From the NCBI RefSeq assembly GCF_003674095.1, contig NZ_RDBF01000004.1, positions 186,001 to 250,000 of the forward strand: a DNA stretch of 64,000 nucleotides, written 5' to 3'. Both the position numbers and the translations under genes were made by a program. This DNA comes from Aeromicrobium phragmitis. GTDB lineage: Bacteria > Actinomycetota > Actinomycetes > Propionibacteriales > Nocardioidaceae. The notes beneath the pieces were generated by a model. It was not told the DNA's origin. It saw only the letters and a program-made list of their open reading frames with translations, and made no database searches. The stretch's first letter is position 1. Every line of letters begins with the position of its first letter. Positions 48,195-56,467 of the stretch are shown here, one piece after another.

Positions 48195-50119
48195 GCGCGA
48201 CCCTGGGCACCGGTGCCGTGGTCGGCGCCGCGCTCCTGGCGGTCTTCGCGGCCGTCGCGTGGTGGTGGAGTGCTCATGGCAGCGGCCCGTTCCGGCCGAA
48301 AGTGCGTCGTGCGGCGGTGCTGGCATCGCTGCTCACGAGCGGGTTGGTCGCCGTTGCGGTCCTGGTGATGATCGTCGCGCTCGTCTCCTACGACGACGAC
48401 TTCGACTACGTCGTCATGGTGGCCGAGCCCGCGATGCCGCTCTACTACCGCGTGAGCGCGCTCTGGTCGGCGATGGAGGGATCGTTGCTGCTGTGGTTGC
48501 TCGCGGTGGCGACCGTCTCGGCCGCTTTCGTGGTGACGACGGCACGGCGTGCGGACCCTGGTCACGGCGGAGCAGCGGGCATTCTCGCGCTGTTCGTCGC
48601 CGCGTTCGCGCTGGTGGTGATCGTCGCTGACCCGTTCGTCGCGGGAGGCGGTGAGATGGGCCCGCCGCCGAGTCCATTGTTGCAGGACCACCCGGCGATG
48701 GGAGTCCACCCGCCGCTGCTCTACGCCGGCTTCGCGGGGCTCGCGGTGCCGTTCGCGCTGTCGTGCGCAGCGTTGCACCAACGGGCCGTGTCGGGCCCCT
48801 GGGCGCGATCGTTGCACCGATGGACGATCGCGGCCTGGATCCCGTTGACCGCCGGCATCGTCCTGGGCGCCTGGTGGTCCTATGCGGTCCTCGGCTGGGG
48901 CGGCTACTGGGCCTGGGATCCGGTCGAGAACGCCTCGCTCATGCCCTGGCTGATCGCGACTGCCCTGCTGCATGCGAGCGGGCCGCGGGCACGGGGCGCC
49001 GGCTGGCGGCGTTGGGCGGTCGTGCTGGCGGGGCTGGGCTTCGTGTTCGTGCTCCTCGCGACCTTCCTCACTCGGTCGGGCGTCGTGGAGAGCATCCACG
49101 CGTTCAGCGTTTCGCCACTCGGACCTCTCCTCCTCGGCATCATGGCGGTCGCTCTGCTGGGGTGGCTGGCACTTCTGCTGCGGCCCGGAGCGCTTCCGCG
49201 CGGCGATGAGCCCGCGCCGGTGGTCTCGCGACAGACCGCCCTGCAGATCAATCGGGTGCTGCTCACCGCGATCACGGTCATCGTGCTGGTGGGCTCCTTG
49301 CTCCCCACGCTGCTCATGGCGATCAACGGAGACCGGATCTCGGTGGGTCCGCCGTGGTACGCCCGCACGCTGGGGCCGGTCGCCGGCATGCTCCTCGGCG
49401 CGATGGCCGTCGCCCCGTGGTTGTCCTGGTCCGGTGGCGAGCCGCGCGACCTCGTGCGACGGATCACCCCGGCGCTCCTGCTCGCCGCCGTCGCGGTCGG
49501 GGTCGTCGGCGTCGTGGTCGCCGACGTCTGGCTCGCGATCGTGGTCGGGCTGGCCGTACTCGTGCTCGCCTCGCCGATCGGGGATCTGGCCGGCAGGGCG
49601 CGGCGCGAGCGCCAGCGGCTCGGCGCGTACCTGGCGCATGCCGGCATCGCCGTGGGCGCGGTCGCCGTCGTCGCCGGAGGACACGCGGACGTGTCGGAGC
49701 GGACGATCCCGATCGGCGGAACGGTCAGCGCCGGCGAGACGTCGGCGACGCTGGTGGGACTCGATCGACGACAGGAGGGGAACCGCAGCATCGCCGAGGC
49801 CCGCATCCTGCTGGCCGACGGTGACACCGTGATCGGGGAGGAAACCCCGCAACTGCGGTGGTACGAGCGCCACGCGACGGTCCTCGCCGGGCCGGGCATC
49901 CGCACCGAACCGTGGCGCGACGTCTACGTCACCCTGCTGGACGTGGACGCCGCCGAAGGCGGTGCCACGATCCGACTCGCCGTCACCCCGCTGGCGTCCT
50001 GGCTCTGGTTGTCCGCCGGGCTGGTCGTGGCCGGCGCGGCGGTGAGCGCCTTCTCGCGCCGGCCGGTCATCACGCGGAGTGCTGAACGCGATCAGCAACC
50101 GAGGAGCTCGCCGGTATGA
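48191..50119 (+). CDS. ccmF: Cytochrome c haem lyase CcmF
   Basis: A 642-residue membrane protein with about 15 helices, the WWD-type motif GWGGYWAWDPVENASLMPW and conserved histidines (HPPLLYAGF; ESIHAFSVS). CcmF takes haem from CcmE and attaches it to apocytochrome with CcmH. Length and motifs are normal for the family. GTG 48191 overlaps the ccmE stop. Confidence 0.95.
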   Translation: MSATLGTGAVVGAALLAVFAAVAWWWSAHGSGPFRPKVRRAAVLASLLTSGLVAVAVLVMIVALVSYDDDFDYVVMVAEPAMPLYYRVSALWSAMEGSLLLWLLAVATVSAAFVVTTARRADPGHGGAAGILALFVAAFALVVIVADPFVAGGGEMGPPPSPLLQDHPAMGVHPPLLYAGFAGLAVPFALSCAALHQRAVSGPWARSLHRWTIAAWIPLTAGIVLGAWWSYAVLGWGGYWAWDPVENASLMPWLIATALLHASGPRARGAGWRRWAVVLAGLGFVFVLLATFLTRSGVVESIHAFSVSPLGPLLLGIMAVALLGWLALLLRPGALPRGDEPAPVVSRQTALQINRVLLTAITVIVLVGSLLPTLLMAINGDRISVGPPWYARTLGPVAGMLLGAMAVAPWLSWSGGEPRDLVRRITPALLLAAVAVGVVGVVVADVWLAIVVGLAVLVLASPIGDLAGRARRERQRLGAYLAHAGIAVGAVAVVAGGHADVSERTIPIGGTVSAGETSATLVGLDRRQEGNRSIAEARILLADGDTVIGEETPQLRWYERHATVLAGPGIRTEPWRDVYVTLLDVDAAEGGATIRLAVTPLASWLWLSAGLVVAGAAVSAFSRRPVITRSAERDQQPRSSPV

Positions 50120-50610
50120 GTAGGCGCCCATTGCTCGCCGTCGTGGCGGTACTCGCGATCATCCTCGCGAGCGCCTGCTCCGGTGCGCCCGCGGTCGAGG
50201 GCACCACGGCGAAGCTGTCCGGAGAAGACCTGAACGGGTCGCACCACGACATCGCCGACTATGCCGGCGAGGTGGTGATCGTGACCGTGTGGGCGTCCTG
50301 GTGTGCCCCGTGCCGTGATGAAGTTCCCGTGCTCACCGACGCGAGCGAGCGATTCGGGCCGGAAGGTCTGCGGGTACTGGGGATCAACTTCCGGGACAAC
50401 GCCGATGCGGCGCGGACGTTCGCCGCGGAAGCGGGCATCACGTACCCGAGCATCGTCGATCTCAACGGCGCGAAGAGCATCGACTGGGGAGTGGTGGGAA
50501 TCCCGCAGTCCTTCCTGGTGAACCGCGAAGGCGTGGTCGTCGACCGCGTCAGCGGCACGATCACCGAGGAGTGGATCGCGTCGCGGGTGGTCGAGGAGCT
50601 ACGCCAATGA
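50116..50610 (+). CDS. ccmG: Thiol-disulfide reductase CcmG/TlpA, lipoprotein
   Basis: A 164-residue thioredoxin-fold protein. The lipoprotein signal ends ASAC (Cys21), the active site is W-C63-A-P-C66 and the cis-proline loop is VVGIPQSFLVN. It keeps the CxxCH cysteines of apocytochromes reduced outside the membrane. No ccdA (electron donor) is in the window. Confidence 0.92.
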   Translation: MSRRPLLAVVAVLAIILASACSGAPAVEGTTAKLSGEDLNGSHHDIADYAGEVVIVTVWASWCAPCRDEVPVLTDASERFGPEGLRVLGINFRDNADAARTFAAEAGITYPSIVDLNGAKSIDWGVVGIPQSFLVNREGVVVDRVSGTITEEWIASRVVEELRQ

Positions 50611-51542
50611 GCGGCGCGATGCGCCGATGGGTGCTCCTCGCCTCGGCGATCGTCGCCGTGGTCGGTCTGGCGATCGCGGTATCGTCGCAGCCTTCGCGCA
50701 CCCTCGAGCAACAGACACGTGAGGTGGCGTTGACGATCCGCTGTCCCACGTGTGCGGGAGAGTCGATCGCCGACTCGACGGCACCGGTCGCGGGGGCGAT
50801 GCGTCTCGAGATCGAACAACAACTGACCGAGGGCAGGAGCCCGGACGAGGTGCGGGCCTGGTTCGCGGACCGCTACGGCGCGGGGATCGTGCTCGCGCCA
50901 CCGGCGCGGGGCTCGGCCGGGCTCCTGTGGTGGATCCCGATCGGCGTCGTGGTGCTCGCACTTCTCGTGCTGTTGCGCCGCCGCGATGCTCGCGGACGGC
51001 GGATCCTCCTGGCCGCCGTCGGCGCGACCGCGGCAACGCTGATCGCGGCGTGGTGGGTCACCTCGTCGAGGTACGAACCCGAACTCGTCTCGAGCGCCGA
51101 TCGGGCCGGTGGAGACGTGCTCAGCACCGCCGTGGCGCAGTCGCCGGGGGATGCGCAACTGCGGCTGGCCTACGGGCTGGCCCTCGAACAGGACGGCCAA
51201 TATCGCGAGGCGGCCGAGCAGTTCGAGGCGGTCACCCGGCTCGAGCCGTTCGATGCCGACGCGCGTTATCTGTGGGCCAGCACGCTGGTGCGCGACGGTG
51301 ATGTGGACGCCGCGATGGCGACCCTCGACGAGGGGCTGCGCTCGACTCCGGACCACGCGCCGTCGCTCTTGCTTCAGGGCGTCCTTCGGTGGCGGGCCGG
51401 TGACGATTCCGCTCGGCCCTTGCTCGAGCGTTTCCTCGAGCTGCAGCCGGAGGACCCGGCGGCCGAGGACGTCCGGGGTCTGCTCAGCGGCGACCGAACC
51501 GTTCCGGAACTGCCCGGCATCGAGGCGGAGACGACCCGATGA
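50607..51542 (+). CDS. ccmH: Fused CcmH-CcmI (cytochrome c maturation, thiol and TPR parts)
   Basis: A 311-residue protein. Residues 1-125 are CcmH: anchor, R-C46-P-T-C49-AGESI motif, three-helix ESPDEVRAWFADRYG-like block (RSPDEVRAWFADRYG), and a C-terminal helix LLWWIPIGVVVLALLVLL. A second helix follows, and residues about 165-300 form TPR repeats (AYGLALEQDGQYREAAEQFE; LWASTLVRDGDVDAAMATL) as in CcmI/NrfG, which hold the apocytochrome C-terminus. The fusion mirrors proteobacterial CcmH-CcmI fusions. It overlaps the next gene by four bases. Confidence 0.9.
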   Translation: MSGAMRRWVLLASAIVAVVGLAIAVSSQPSRTLEQQTREVALTIRCPTCAGESIADSTAPVAGAMRLEIEQQLTEGRSPDEVRAWFADRYGAGIVLAPPARGSAGLLWWIPIGVVVLALLVLLRRRDARGRRILLAAVGATAATLIAAWWVTSSRYEPELVSSADRAGGDVLSTAVAQSPGDAQLRLAYGLALEQDGQYREAAEQFEAVTRLEPFDADARYLWASTLVRDGDVDAAMATLDEGLRSTPDHAPSLLLQGVLRWRAGDDSARPLLERFLELQPEDPAAEDVRGLLSGDRTVPELPGIEAETTR

Positions 51543-51907
51543 AGGTCCTCGCCGCGTTGCTGATCCTGGCCGTCGTGGCTGGATGCGGTTCCAGCGCTCC
51601 CGCGCCTCCGTCGACCGAACCGCTGAGCGACATCGCGGTGGGCTTGACCGAATGGTCGGTCGCCACCAGTACCTCGACCGCGAAGGAGGGCGAGGTGCGG
51701 ATGCGCGTCACCAATGCCGGCGGGACGACGCACGACCTCGTCGTCACCGGAGAGCGAGGTCGCTGGTCGACACCGAAACTGGCGCCCGGGGAACAGTTCG
51801 AGCTGGTCGTCGAGGCCGTGGCCGGTGAGCAGTTGCACCTGGAGTGCACGCGCCGGGGCCATCGAGGCCAGGGCATGTGGACGACGCTGGACGTCGCCGC
51901 CTCGTGA
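51539..51907 (+). CDS. Cupredoxin lipoprotein with intact type 1 copper ligands
   Basis: A 122-residue lipoprotein (lipobox VAGC, Cys16) with a cupredoxin fold. His65 in GGTTHDLVVT and the loop C103-x4-H108-x4-M113 (LECTRRGHRGQGM) provide all four ligands of a blue copper centre. It closes the respiratory operon and could carry electrons to subunit II or deliver copper. It contrasts with the ligand-poor cupredoxin at 42334-42723. Confidence 0.85.
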   Translation: MKVLAALLILAVVAGCGSSAPAPPSTEPLSDIAVGLTEWSVATSTSTAKEGEVRMRVTNAGGTTHDLVVTGERGRWSTPKLAPGEQFELVVEAVAGEQLHLECTRRGHRGQGMWTTLDVAAS

Positions 51908-52039
51908 TCGCGGCACGGACTTGGCGATTCTGCTGACAGCGCCGGCATGTCGTGTCACGATGCTGCGCGGGCGGCGCCCCGCCCTCTGATCTTTTCCGCA
52001 GGGACCTCGTAGGGGCGCCGCTTCCTCTCACACGACTGA

Positions 52040-52070
52040 ATCCCCCGCCGATGCGTAATCGGCGGGGGAT
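52040..52070. terminator. Strong 13-bp hairpin downstream of tRNA-Lys
   Basis: ATCCCCCGCCGAT (52040-52052) and ATCGGCGGGGGAT (52058-52070) pair perfectly around a five-base loop. It lies between the convergent respiratory operon and the minus-strand tRNA and could end both. No clear U-tract follows on either side. A second small hairpin, GCCCCGTCGGGGC, lies at about 52088-52100. Confidence 0.6.
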
Positions 52071-52130
52071 CAAGGTGACAGTGGTGTGCCCCGTCGGGGC
52101 GGGGGTGAAACACCCGAAGGGCGAGACAGC

Positions 52131-52206
52131 TGGTAGGCCCCGTGGGACTCGAACCCACAACCCGCGGATTAAAAGTCCGCTGCTCTGCCAATTGAGCTAG
52201 AGGCCC
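52131..52206 (-). tRNA. tRNA-Lys (anticodon UUU)
   Basis: On the minus strand the 5' acceptor strand GGGCCTC pairs with GGGGCCT; the D arm begins GCTC, and the anticodon stem GCGGA/TCCGC encloses CTTTTAA (anticodon TTT). The variable region and the T arm GTGGG-TTCGAGT-CCCAC follow, then discriminator A and an encoded CCA (52131-52133). All cloverleaf elements are complete. Confidence 0.97.
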
Positions 52207-52259
52207 GCGACCGGCCCGGAAACGGCCGAGACGCTCGCTCCAGTCTGCCAGGTCGTCAG

Positions 52260-52305
52260 GACGTCATACATTTCGAGGGCCCTGACCCACCGAAGGTATG
52301 ACGTC
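52260..52305. repeat. 46-bp palindrome copy 1, at the sulP stop
   Basis: GACGTCATAC (52260-52269) and GTATGACGTC (52296-52305) are perfect inverted repeats; between them lies TTTCGAGGGCCCTGACCC. The right arm includes part of the TGA stop of the minus-strand SulP gene. A second copy in opposite orientation lies at 54248-54294, directly at the stop of the merR gene. Confidence 0.85.
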
Positions 52306-53812
52306 AGGACAGCGAACCGGCGAGGCGGCGGTGGCGGGCCTCGCTGTCGGGGTTCATCCCGACGAAGACGGCGGTCTTGCCGCGGGCCGCGTACTTCGTC
52401 GCGATCGCGTCCATCGCCGCCACGGTCGACGCGTCCCACACATGCGCCCGCGACAGATCGATGACGACGCGGTCGGGATCACCCGCATAATCGAACTGGT
52501 AGACGAGGTCGTTCGAGGAGGCGAAGAACAGCTCGCCCTCCACCGCGTACACGCGCTCGCCGTCCTCGTCGGAGGAATCGAGGCGGGTCACGGTGGTCAG
52601 GTGCGCCACACGGCGGGCGAAGAGCACCATCGCGACGAGGACGCCGACGATCACGCCGTACGCGAGATTGTGCGTGGCGACGGTGACCACGACGGTCGAC
52701 AGCATCACGGCGGTCTCCGACTTCGGCATCGCCCGGAGCGTCGCCGGCTTCACCGAGTGCCAGTCGAACGTGCCGACCGAGACCATGATCATCACGGCCA
52801 CGAGCGCTCCCATCGGGATGATCGCCACGACATCGCCCAGGCCGACGACCAGGATGAGCAGGAAGACGCCAGCGAGGAAGGTCGAGATGCGCGTGCGGGC
52901 ACCCGAGACCTTCACGTTGATCATCGTCTGACCGATCATCGCGCAACCACCCATGCCGCCGAAGAACCCGGTGACGACGTTGGCGACGCCCTGGCCCCAC
53001 GCCTCGCGGGTCTTGTTCGAGTGGGTGTCGGTGACGTCGTCGACGAGCTTCGCGGTCAGCAGCGACTCGAGGAGGCCCACGAGCGCCATGGCGAGCGCGA
53101 ACGGTGCGATGATCTGCAGCGTCTCGAAGGTCAGCGGAACGTCGGGGAACAGCAGCGACGGCAGGCTTTCGGGCAGTTCACCCTCGTCACCGACCGTCGG
53201 GACCTTGACGGCCGCGATGATCGTCGCCCCCGTGAGCAGCACGATCGCCACCAACGGAGCCGGCACCACCGTGGTGAGCCGGGGGAGCAGCACCATGACG
53301 AGGAGCCCGACCGCGACGATCGGGTACACCAGCCACGGCACGTCGATCAGGTGCGGCAGCTGCGACGTGAAGATGAGGATCGCGAGCGCGTTGACGAACC
53401 CGACCATGACCGAGCGCGGGATGAAGCGCATGAGCTTGGCGACGCCGAGCAGGCCCAGCGCGACCTGGATGACGCCGGCCAGGATGACCGTCGCGATGAA
53501 GTAGTCGATCCCGTGTTCGCGCGCGACGGGCGCGATGACGAGCGCCACCGCTCCGGTGGCCGCCGAGATCATCGCCGGGCGCCCGCCGACGATGGCGATG
53601 GTGACCGCCATCGTGAACGAGGCGAAGAGCCCGAGTCGCGGGTCGACACCCGCGATGATCGAGAACGCGATCGCCTCGGGAATCAGGGCGAGGGCGACGA
53701 CGAGTCCGGCGAAGACCTCGGTGCGCAGACGACGAGGTGACCGCAATGCTGCGGCGACGGAGAACGAGGCGTCGGCCTCGGGAACGGCAGGGGAGGTGGC
53801 GTGATCAGGCAC
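52304..53812 (-). CDS. SulP-family anion transporter with STAS domain
   Basis: About 502 residues. Transport domain (residues about 18-390) shows the SulP signature [17 protein letters not shown], later [15 protein letters not shown] and [19 protein letters not shown]-like sequence ([11 protein letters not shown]). The C-terminal STAS domain (about 410-495) has [20 protein letters not shown]. It imports sulfate or bicarbonate/dicarboxylates; the substrate cannot be told. The start is set at GTG 53812, because a promoter -10 TAGAGT (minus strand, 53826-53821) lies downstream of the longer GTG start at 53833. Confidence 0.9.
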   Translation of the reverse strand: MPDHATSPAVPEADASFSVAAALRSPRRLRTEVFAGLVVALALIPEAIAFSIIAGVDPRLGLFASFTMAVTIAIVGGRPAMISAATGAVALVIAPVAREHGIDYFIATVILAGVIQVALGLLGVAKLMRFIPRSVMVGFVNALAILIFTSQLPHLIDVPWLVYPIVAVGLLVMVLLPRLTTVVPAPLVAIVLLTGATIIAAVKVPTVGDEGELPESLPSLLFPDVPLTFETLQIIAPFALAMALVGLLESLLTAKLVDDVTDTHSNKTREAWGQGVANVVTGFFGGMGGCAMIGQTMINVKVSGARTRISTFLAGVFLLILVVGLGDVVAIIPMGALVAVMIMVSVGTFDWHSVKPATLRAMPKSETAVMLSTVVVTVATHNLAYGVIVGVLVAMVLFARRVAHLTTVTRLDSSDEDGERVYAVEGELFFASSNDLVYQFDYAGDPDRVVIDLSRAHVWDASTVAAMDAIATKYAARGKTAVFVGMNPDSEARHRRLAGSLS

Positions 53813-53820
53813 GTGTCCCA

Positions 53821-53849
53821 ACTCTACCCTCACGTGAGAGTAGGGTCAG
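53821..53849. promoter_or_regulatory. Shared MerR-type operator/promoter, sulP-merR
   Basis: TACCCTCACGTGAGAGTA (53825-53842) is an 18-bp near-perfect palindrome centred on CACGTG. On the minus strand CTGACC (53849-53844) and TAGAGT (53826-53821) form a promoter with a 17-base spacer for sulP. On the plus strand TAGGGT (53841-53846) can serve as -10 for merR. The operator lies within both promoters, as MerR proteins prefer. Confidence 0.6.
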
Positions 53850-53875
53850 CACCCCGCGTACGAGACACTGGACAC

Positions 53876-54250
53876 ATGCAGCCCTCCATGATGCAGATCG
53901 GCGTGGTCGCCGAGCGCACCGGTGTCTCCCTGCGCACGCTCCGGCATTACGACGAGGTCGGGTTACTGCGGCCGTCCGGTCGGTCCGAGGGCGGCTTTCG
54001 GCTCTACACCGACGAAGACGTCGAGCGGCTGTTGGTGATCCGCCGGATGAAGCCGCTTGGCTTCACGCTCGAGGAGATGGGCGAGGTGCTCGAGCTGGTC
54101 GAGGCCATCGAAGCCGGCCACGCGAGTCCCTCGACCCGCGCTCGGCTCGAGGCTTTCGTCACCTCGGCCCGCGAGCGCCGTGCCGATCTCGCCCGCAAGC
54201 TCGCCATGGCCGACGAGTTCCTCGCCATCCTGCAGCGGCACGCCTCCTAA
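53876..54250 (+). CDS. MerR-family transcriptional regulator
   Basis: A 124-residue protein with the MerR winged helix (QIGVVAERTGVSLRTLRHYDEVGLLRPSGR, in two parts, residues 7-36) and the second helix pair RLLVIRRMKPLGFTLEEMGE. A short dimerisation helix follows. There is no cysteine effector site, so metal sensing is unlikely. ATG 53876 gives a normal MerR start. It is divergent from sulP and probably controls it through the palindrome between them. Confidence 0.9.
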   Translation: MQPSMMQIGVVAERTGVSLRTLRHYDEVGLLRPSGRSEGGFRLYTDEDVERLLVIRRMKPLGFTLEEMGEVLELVEAIEAGHASPSTRARLEAFVTSARERRADLARKLAMADEFLAILQRHAS

Positions 54251-54294
54251 CGTCATACGTTCTGCGGGTCAGGGCCCCCGAAACGTATGACGCT
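54248..54294. repeat. 46-bp palindrome copy 2, at the merR stop
   Basis: CGTCATACGTT (54251-54261) and AACGTATGACG (54282-54292) form the arms; the first bases TAA are the merR stop codon. Read on the minus strand, the core TTTCGGGGGCCCTGACCC matches copy 1 (52260-52305) apart from a few bases. The two inverted copies bracket the sulP-merR pair. Confidence 0.85.
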
Positions 54295-54380
54295 ATGGAG
54301 GTGAGCGGTGCGGGGAGTAGACTGACCACGTCACTTTGTCTGGTACCCCGAACGGGGACTGGAACGGAAGGTCAAACGTT

Positions 54381-55199
54381 ATGCAACGCTCCCGTGTGGG
54401 CGTCGTCGGTGCTGGGCGCGTCGGCGTCGTCCTCGCCACCCGGCTGCGCGCTGCCGGCCACGAGATCGTCGGGGTCAGCGCCCGCTCCGACGCCTCGCGT
54501 CTGCGCGTCGCCACACTGCTCGGCGACGTTCCCGTGCTCGATCCCGCCGTGGTGGCCGCCCGCGCCGACGTGCTCGTGCTGGCGGTCCCCGATGACGTGC
54601 TCGCGGACGTCGCCGACGATCTCGCTCCGCACATCGACCCGGGACAGGTCGTGCTGCACACCAGCGGGCGGCACGGACTCGCGGCGCTCGCCTCGTTGGC
54701 GGCGGTCGGAGCCCGCGCGATCGCCTTCCACCCGGCCATGACGTTCACCGGCACCGAGATCGACCTCGACCGGAGCTGCGTCGTGGGCCTGACCGCCGGG
54801 GACGGTGAGCGAGAGGTCGCCGAGGCGCTCGCCGCGGACATCGCGGGGACCCCGGTGTGGATCGCCGAGGCCGATCGGATCACCTACCACGCCGCCCTCG
54901 CGCACGGCGCCAATCACCTCACCACCATCGTGGCGCAGGCGATGGATCTGTTGCGGGGCGTCGGTGCCGAGGATCCCGCCGCTGTGCTCCGTCCCCTGCT
55001 GCACGCCGCGCTCGACAACACGCTCGCGTACGGCGACGCCGCCCTCACCGGACCGGTCGCGCGCGGCGATGTCGCCACGGTCCGCGCTCATCTCGCCGCG
55101 TTGGACGACGACACCGCTCACGCCTACCGGGCGCTCGCCGCAGCGACCGCCGAGCGCGTCGGCGCACAGACGATCCTCGATGAGGTGACCACGTCATGA
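54381..55199 (+). CDS. Rossmann/DUF2520 protein, probable ketopantoate reductase
   Basis: A 272-residue NAD(P)-dependent dehydrogenase-like protein: VGVVGAGRVGVVLATRLRAAG loop in two parts, VLVLAVPDDVLADV, LHTSGRHGL, and a DUF2520 C-terminal domain with YHAALAHGANHLTT and a central AALDNTLAYG. Members of this family include PanG, an alternative ketopantoate reductase. It directly precedes panC (four-base overlap) and no panE is present here, so pantoate formation is a reasonable inference. ATG 54381 has GGAAGG nine bases upstream. Confidence 0.8.
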   Translation: MQRSRVGVVGAGRVGVVLATRLRAAGHEIVGVSARSDASRLRVATLLGDVPVLDPAVVAARADVLVLAVPDDVLADVADDLAPHIDPGQVVLHTSGRHGLAALASLAAVGARAIAFHPAMTFTGTEIDLDRSCVVGLTAGDGEREVAEALAADIAGTPVWIAEADRITYHAALAHGANHLTTIVAQAMDLLRGVGAEDPAAVLRPLLHAALDNTLAYGDAALTGPVARGDVATVRAHLAALDDDTAHAYRALAAATAERVGAQTILDEVTTS

Positions 55200-56032
55200 C
55201 CGGTCCACGCGTCGTCCGCACCCGCGCCGACCTTCGCGCGGCGGTCGGCGACGGTTCGATCGCGCTCGTCCCCACCATGGGCGCCTTGCACGACGGTCAC
55301 GTCCAGCTCATGAAGCACGCCCGGCCGCTCGCCGAGACTCTCGTCGCCTCGGTCTTCGTCAACCCCACGCAGTTCGCCCCCGGCGAGGACCTCGACTCCT
55401 ACCCCCGCACGTTCGAGGAGGACGTCGAGCGGTGCGCCGAGGCCGGCGTCGACGTCATCTTCGCGCCGACCGTGGACGTCATGTATCCCGACGGGCTGGA
55501 CGCAGGGGTGAGCGTCGACCCCGGTCCGCTCGGTCAGATCCTCGAGGGCGCCGCCCGCCCCACCCACTTCCGCGGTGTCCTGACGGTCGTCGCGAAGCTC
55601 TTCGGACTCGTGCGCCCCGACCTCGCGGTCTTCGGGGAGAAGGACTACCAGCAGCTGACCCTCATCCGGCTGATGGCGCGGGAGCTGTGCCTCGGCGTCG
55701 AGATCGTCGGCTGCCCCACCGTCCGCGAGGCCGACGGTCTCGCGATGAGCTCGCGCAACCGCTATCTCGACGACGACGAGCGACAGCTGGCCGGAGCGAT
55801 CTCCGCCGCCCTCCGCGCCGGTGCCGCTGCCGGGCCCGAAGGCGCTGACGCCGTGCTCGCCGCCGCCCGCGCCGTGCTCGACGAGCACGGCATCGTCCCC
55901 GACTACCTCGTCCTCACCGATCCCGACCTCGGGGACCCGGTGCCCGGCCAGGAGGCCCGCCTGCTGGTGGCCGCCCGCGTCGGTTCCCCGCGGCTCCTCG
56001 ACAACATCCCCGTGACCCTGGGAGGTCTCTGA
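55196..56032 (+). CDS. panC: Pantothenate synthetase PanC
   Basis: A 278-residue enzyme that joins pantoate and beta-alanine with ATP. Key motifs are [14 protein letters not shown] (HIGH equivalent), [30 protein letters not shown] and the KMSKS-like [11 protein letters not shown]. Length is typical. It overlaps the upstream reductase gene and ends three bases before panD. Confidence 0.96.
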   Translation: MTGPRVVRTRADLRAAVGDGSIALVPTMGALHDGHVQLMKHARPLAETLVASVFVNPTQFAPGEDLDSYPRTFEEDVERCAEAGVDVIFAPTVDVMYPDGLDAGVSVDPGPLGQILEGAARPTHFRGVLTVVAKLFGLVRPDLAVFGEKDYQQLTLIRLMARELCLGVEIVGCPTVREADGLAMSSRNRYLDDDERQLAGAISAALRAGAAAGPEGADAVLAAARAVLDEHGIVPDYLVLTDPDLGDPVPGQEARLLVAARVGSPRLLDNIPVTLGGL

Positions 56033-56034
56033 CC

Positions 56035-56466
56035 ATGCTCCGCACCATGATGAAGTCCAAGATCCATCGCGCCACGGTGACGCAGGCCGACCTGCACTAC
56101 GTCGGCTCGGTGACGGTCGACGCCGATCTGCTCGACGCGGCCAACCTGCTGCCCGGGGAGCTCGTGCACATCGTCGACATCGACAACGGCGCGCGCCTCG
56201 AGACCTACACCATCGCCGGCGAGCGGGGTTCGGGCGTCATCGGCATCAACGGCGCGGCGGCGCGGCTGGTGCACCCCGGCGACCTCGTGATCCTCATCGC
56301 CTACGGGCAGATGGAGGACGCCGAGGCCCGCGAGTTCGAGCCGAGCGTGGTGTTCGTCGACGCCGAGAACCGCATCATCGGCACCGGCTCGGATCCGGCC
56401 GAGGCGCTGCCCGGCAGCGGACTGACGCGCGGCGACGTCATCGACAACCCGCTCGTCGCGCACTGA
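56035..56466 (+). CDS. panD: Aspartate 1-decarboxylase PanD
   Basis: A 143-residue proenzyme that makes beta-alanine from aspartate. It has the self-cleavage site Gly24-Ser25 in HYVGSVTVD, preceded by [14 protein letters not shown], and followed by [20 protein letters not shown]. Start at ATG 56035; an internal ATG at 56047 would still include the processed region. Confidence 0.95.
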   Translation: MLRTMMKSKIHRATVTQADLHYVGSVTVDADLLDAANLLPGELVHIVDIDNGARLETYTIAGERGSGVIGINGAAARLVHPGDLVILIAYGQMEDAEAREFEPSVVFVDAENRIIGTGSDPAEALPGSGLTRGDVIDNPLVAH

Positions 56467-56467
56467 C

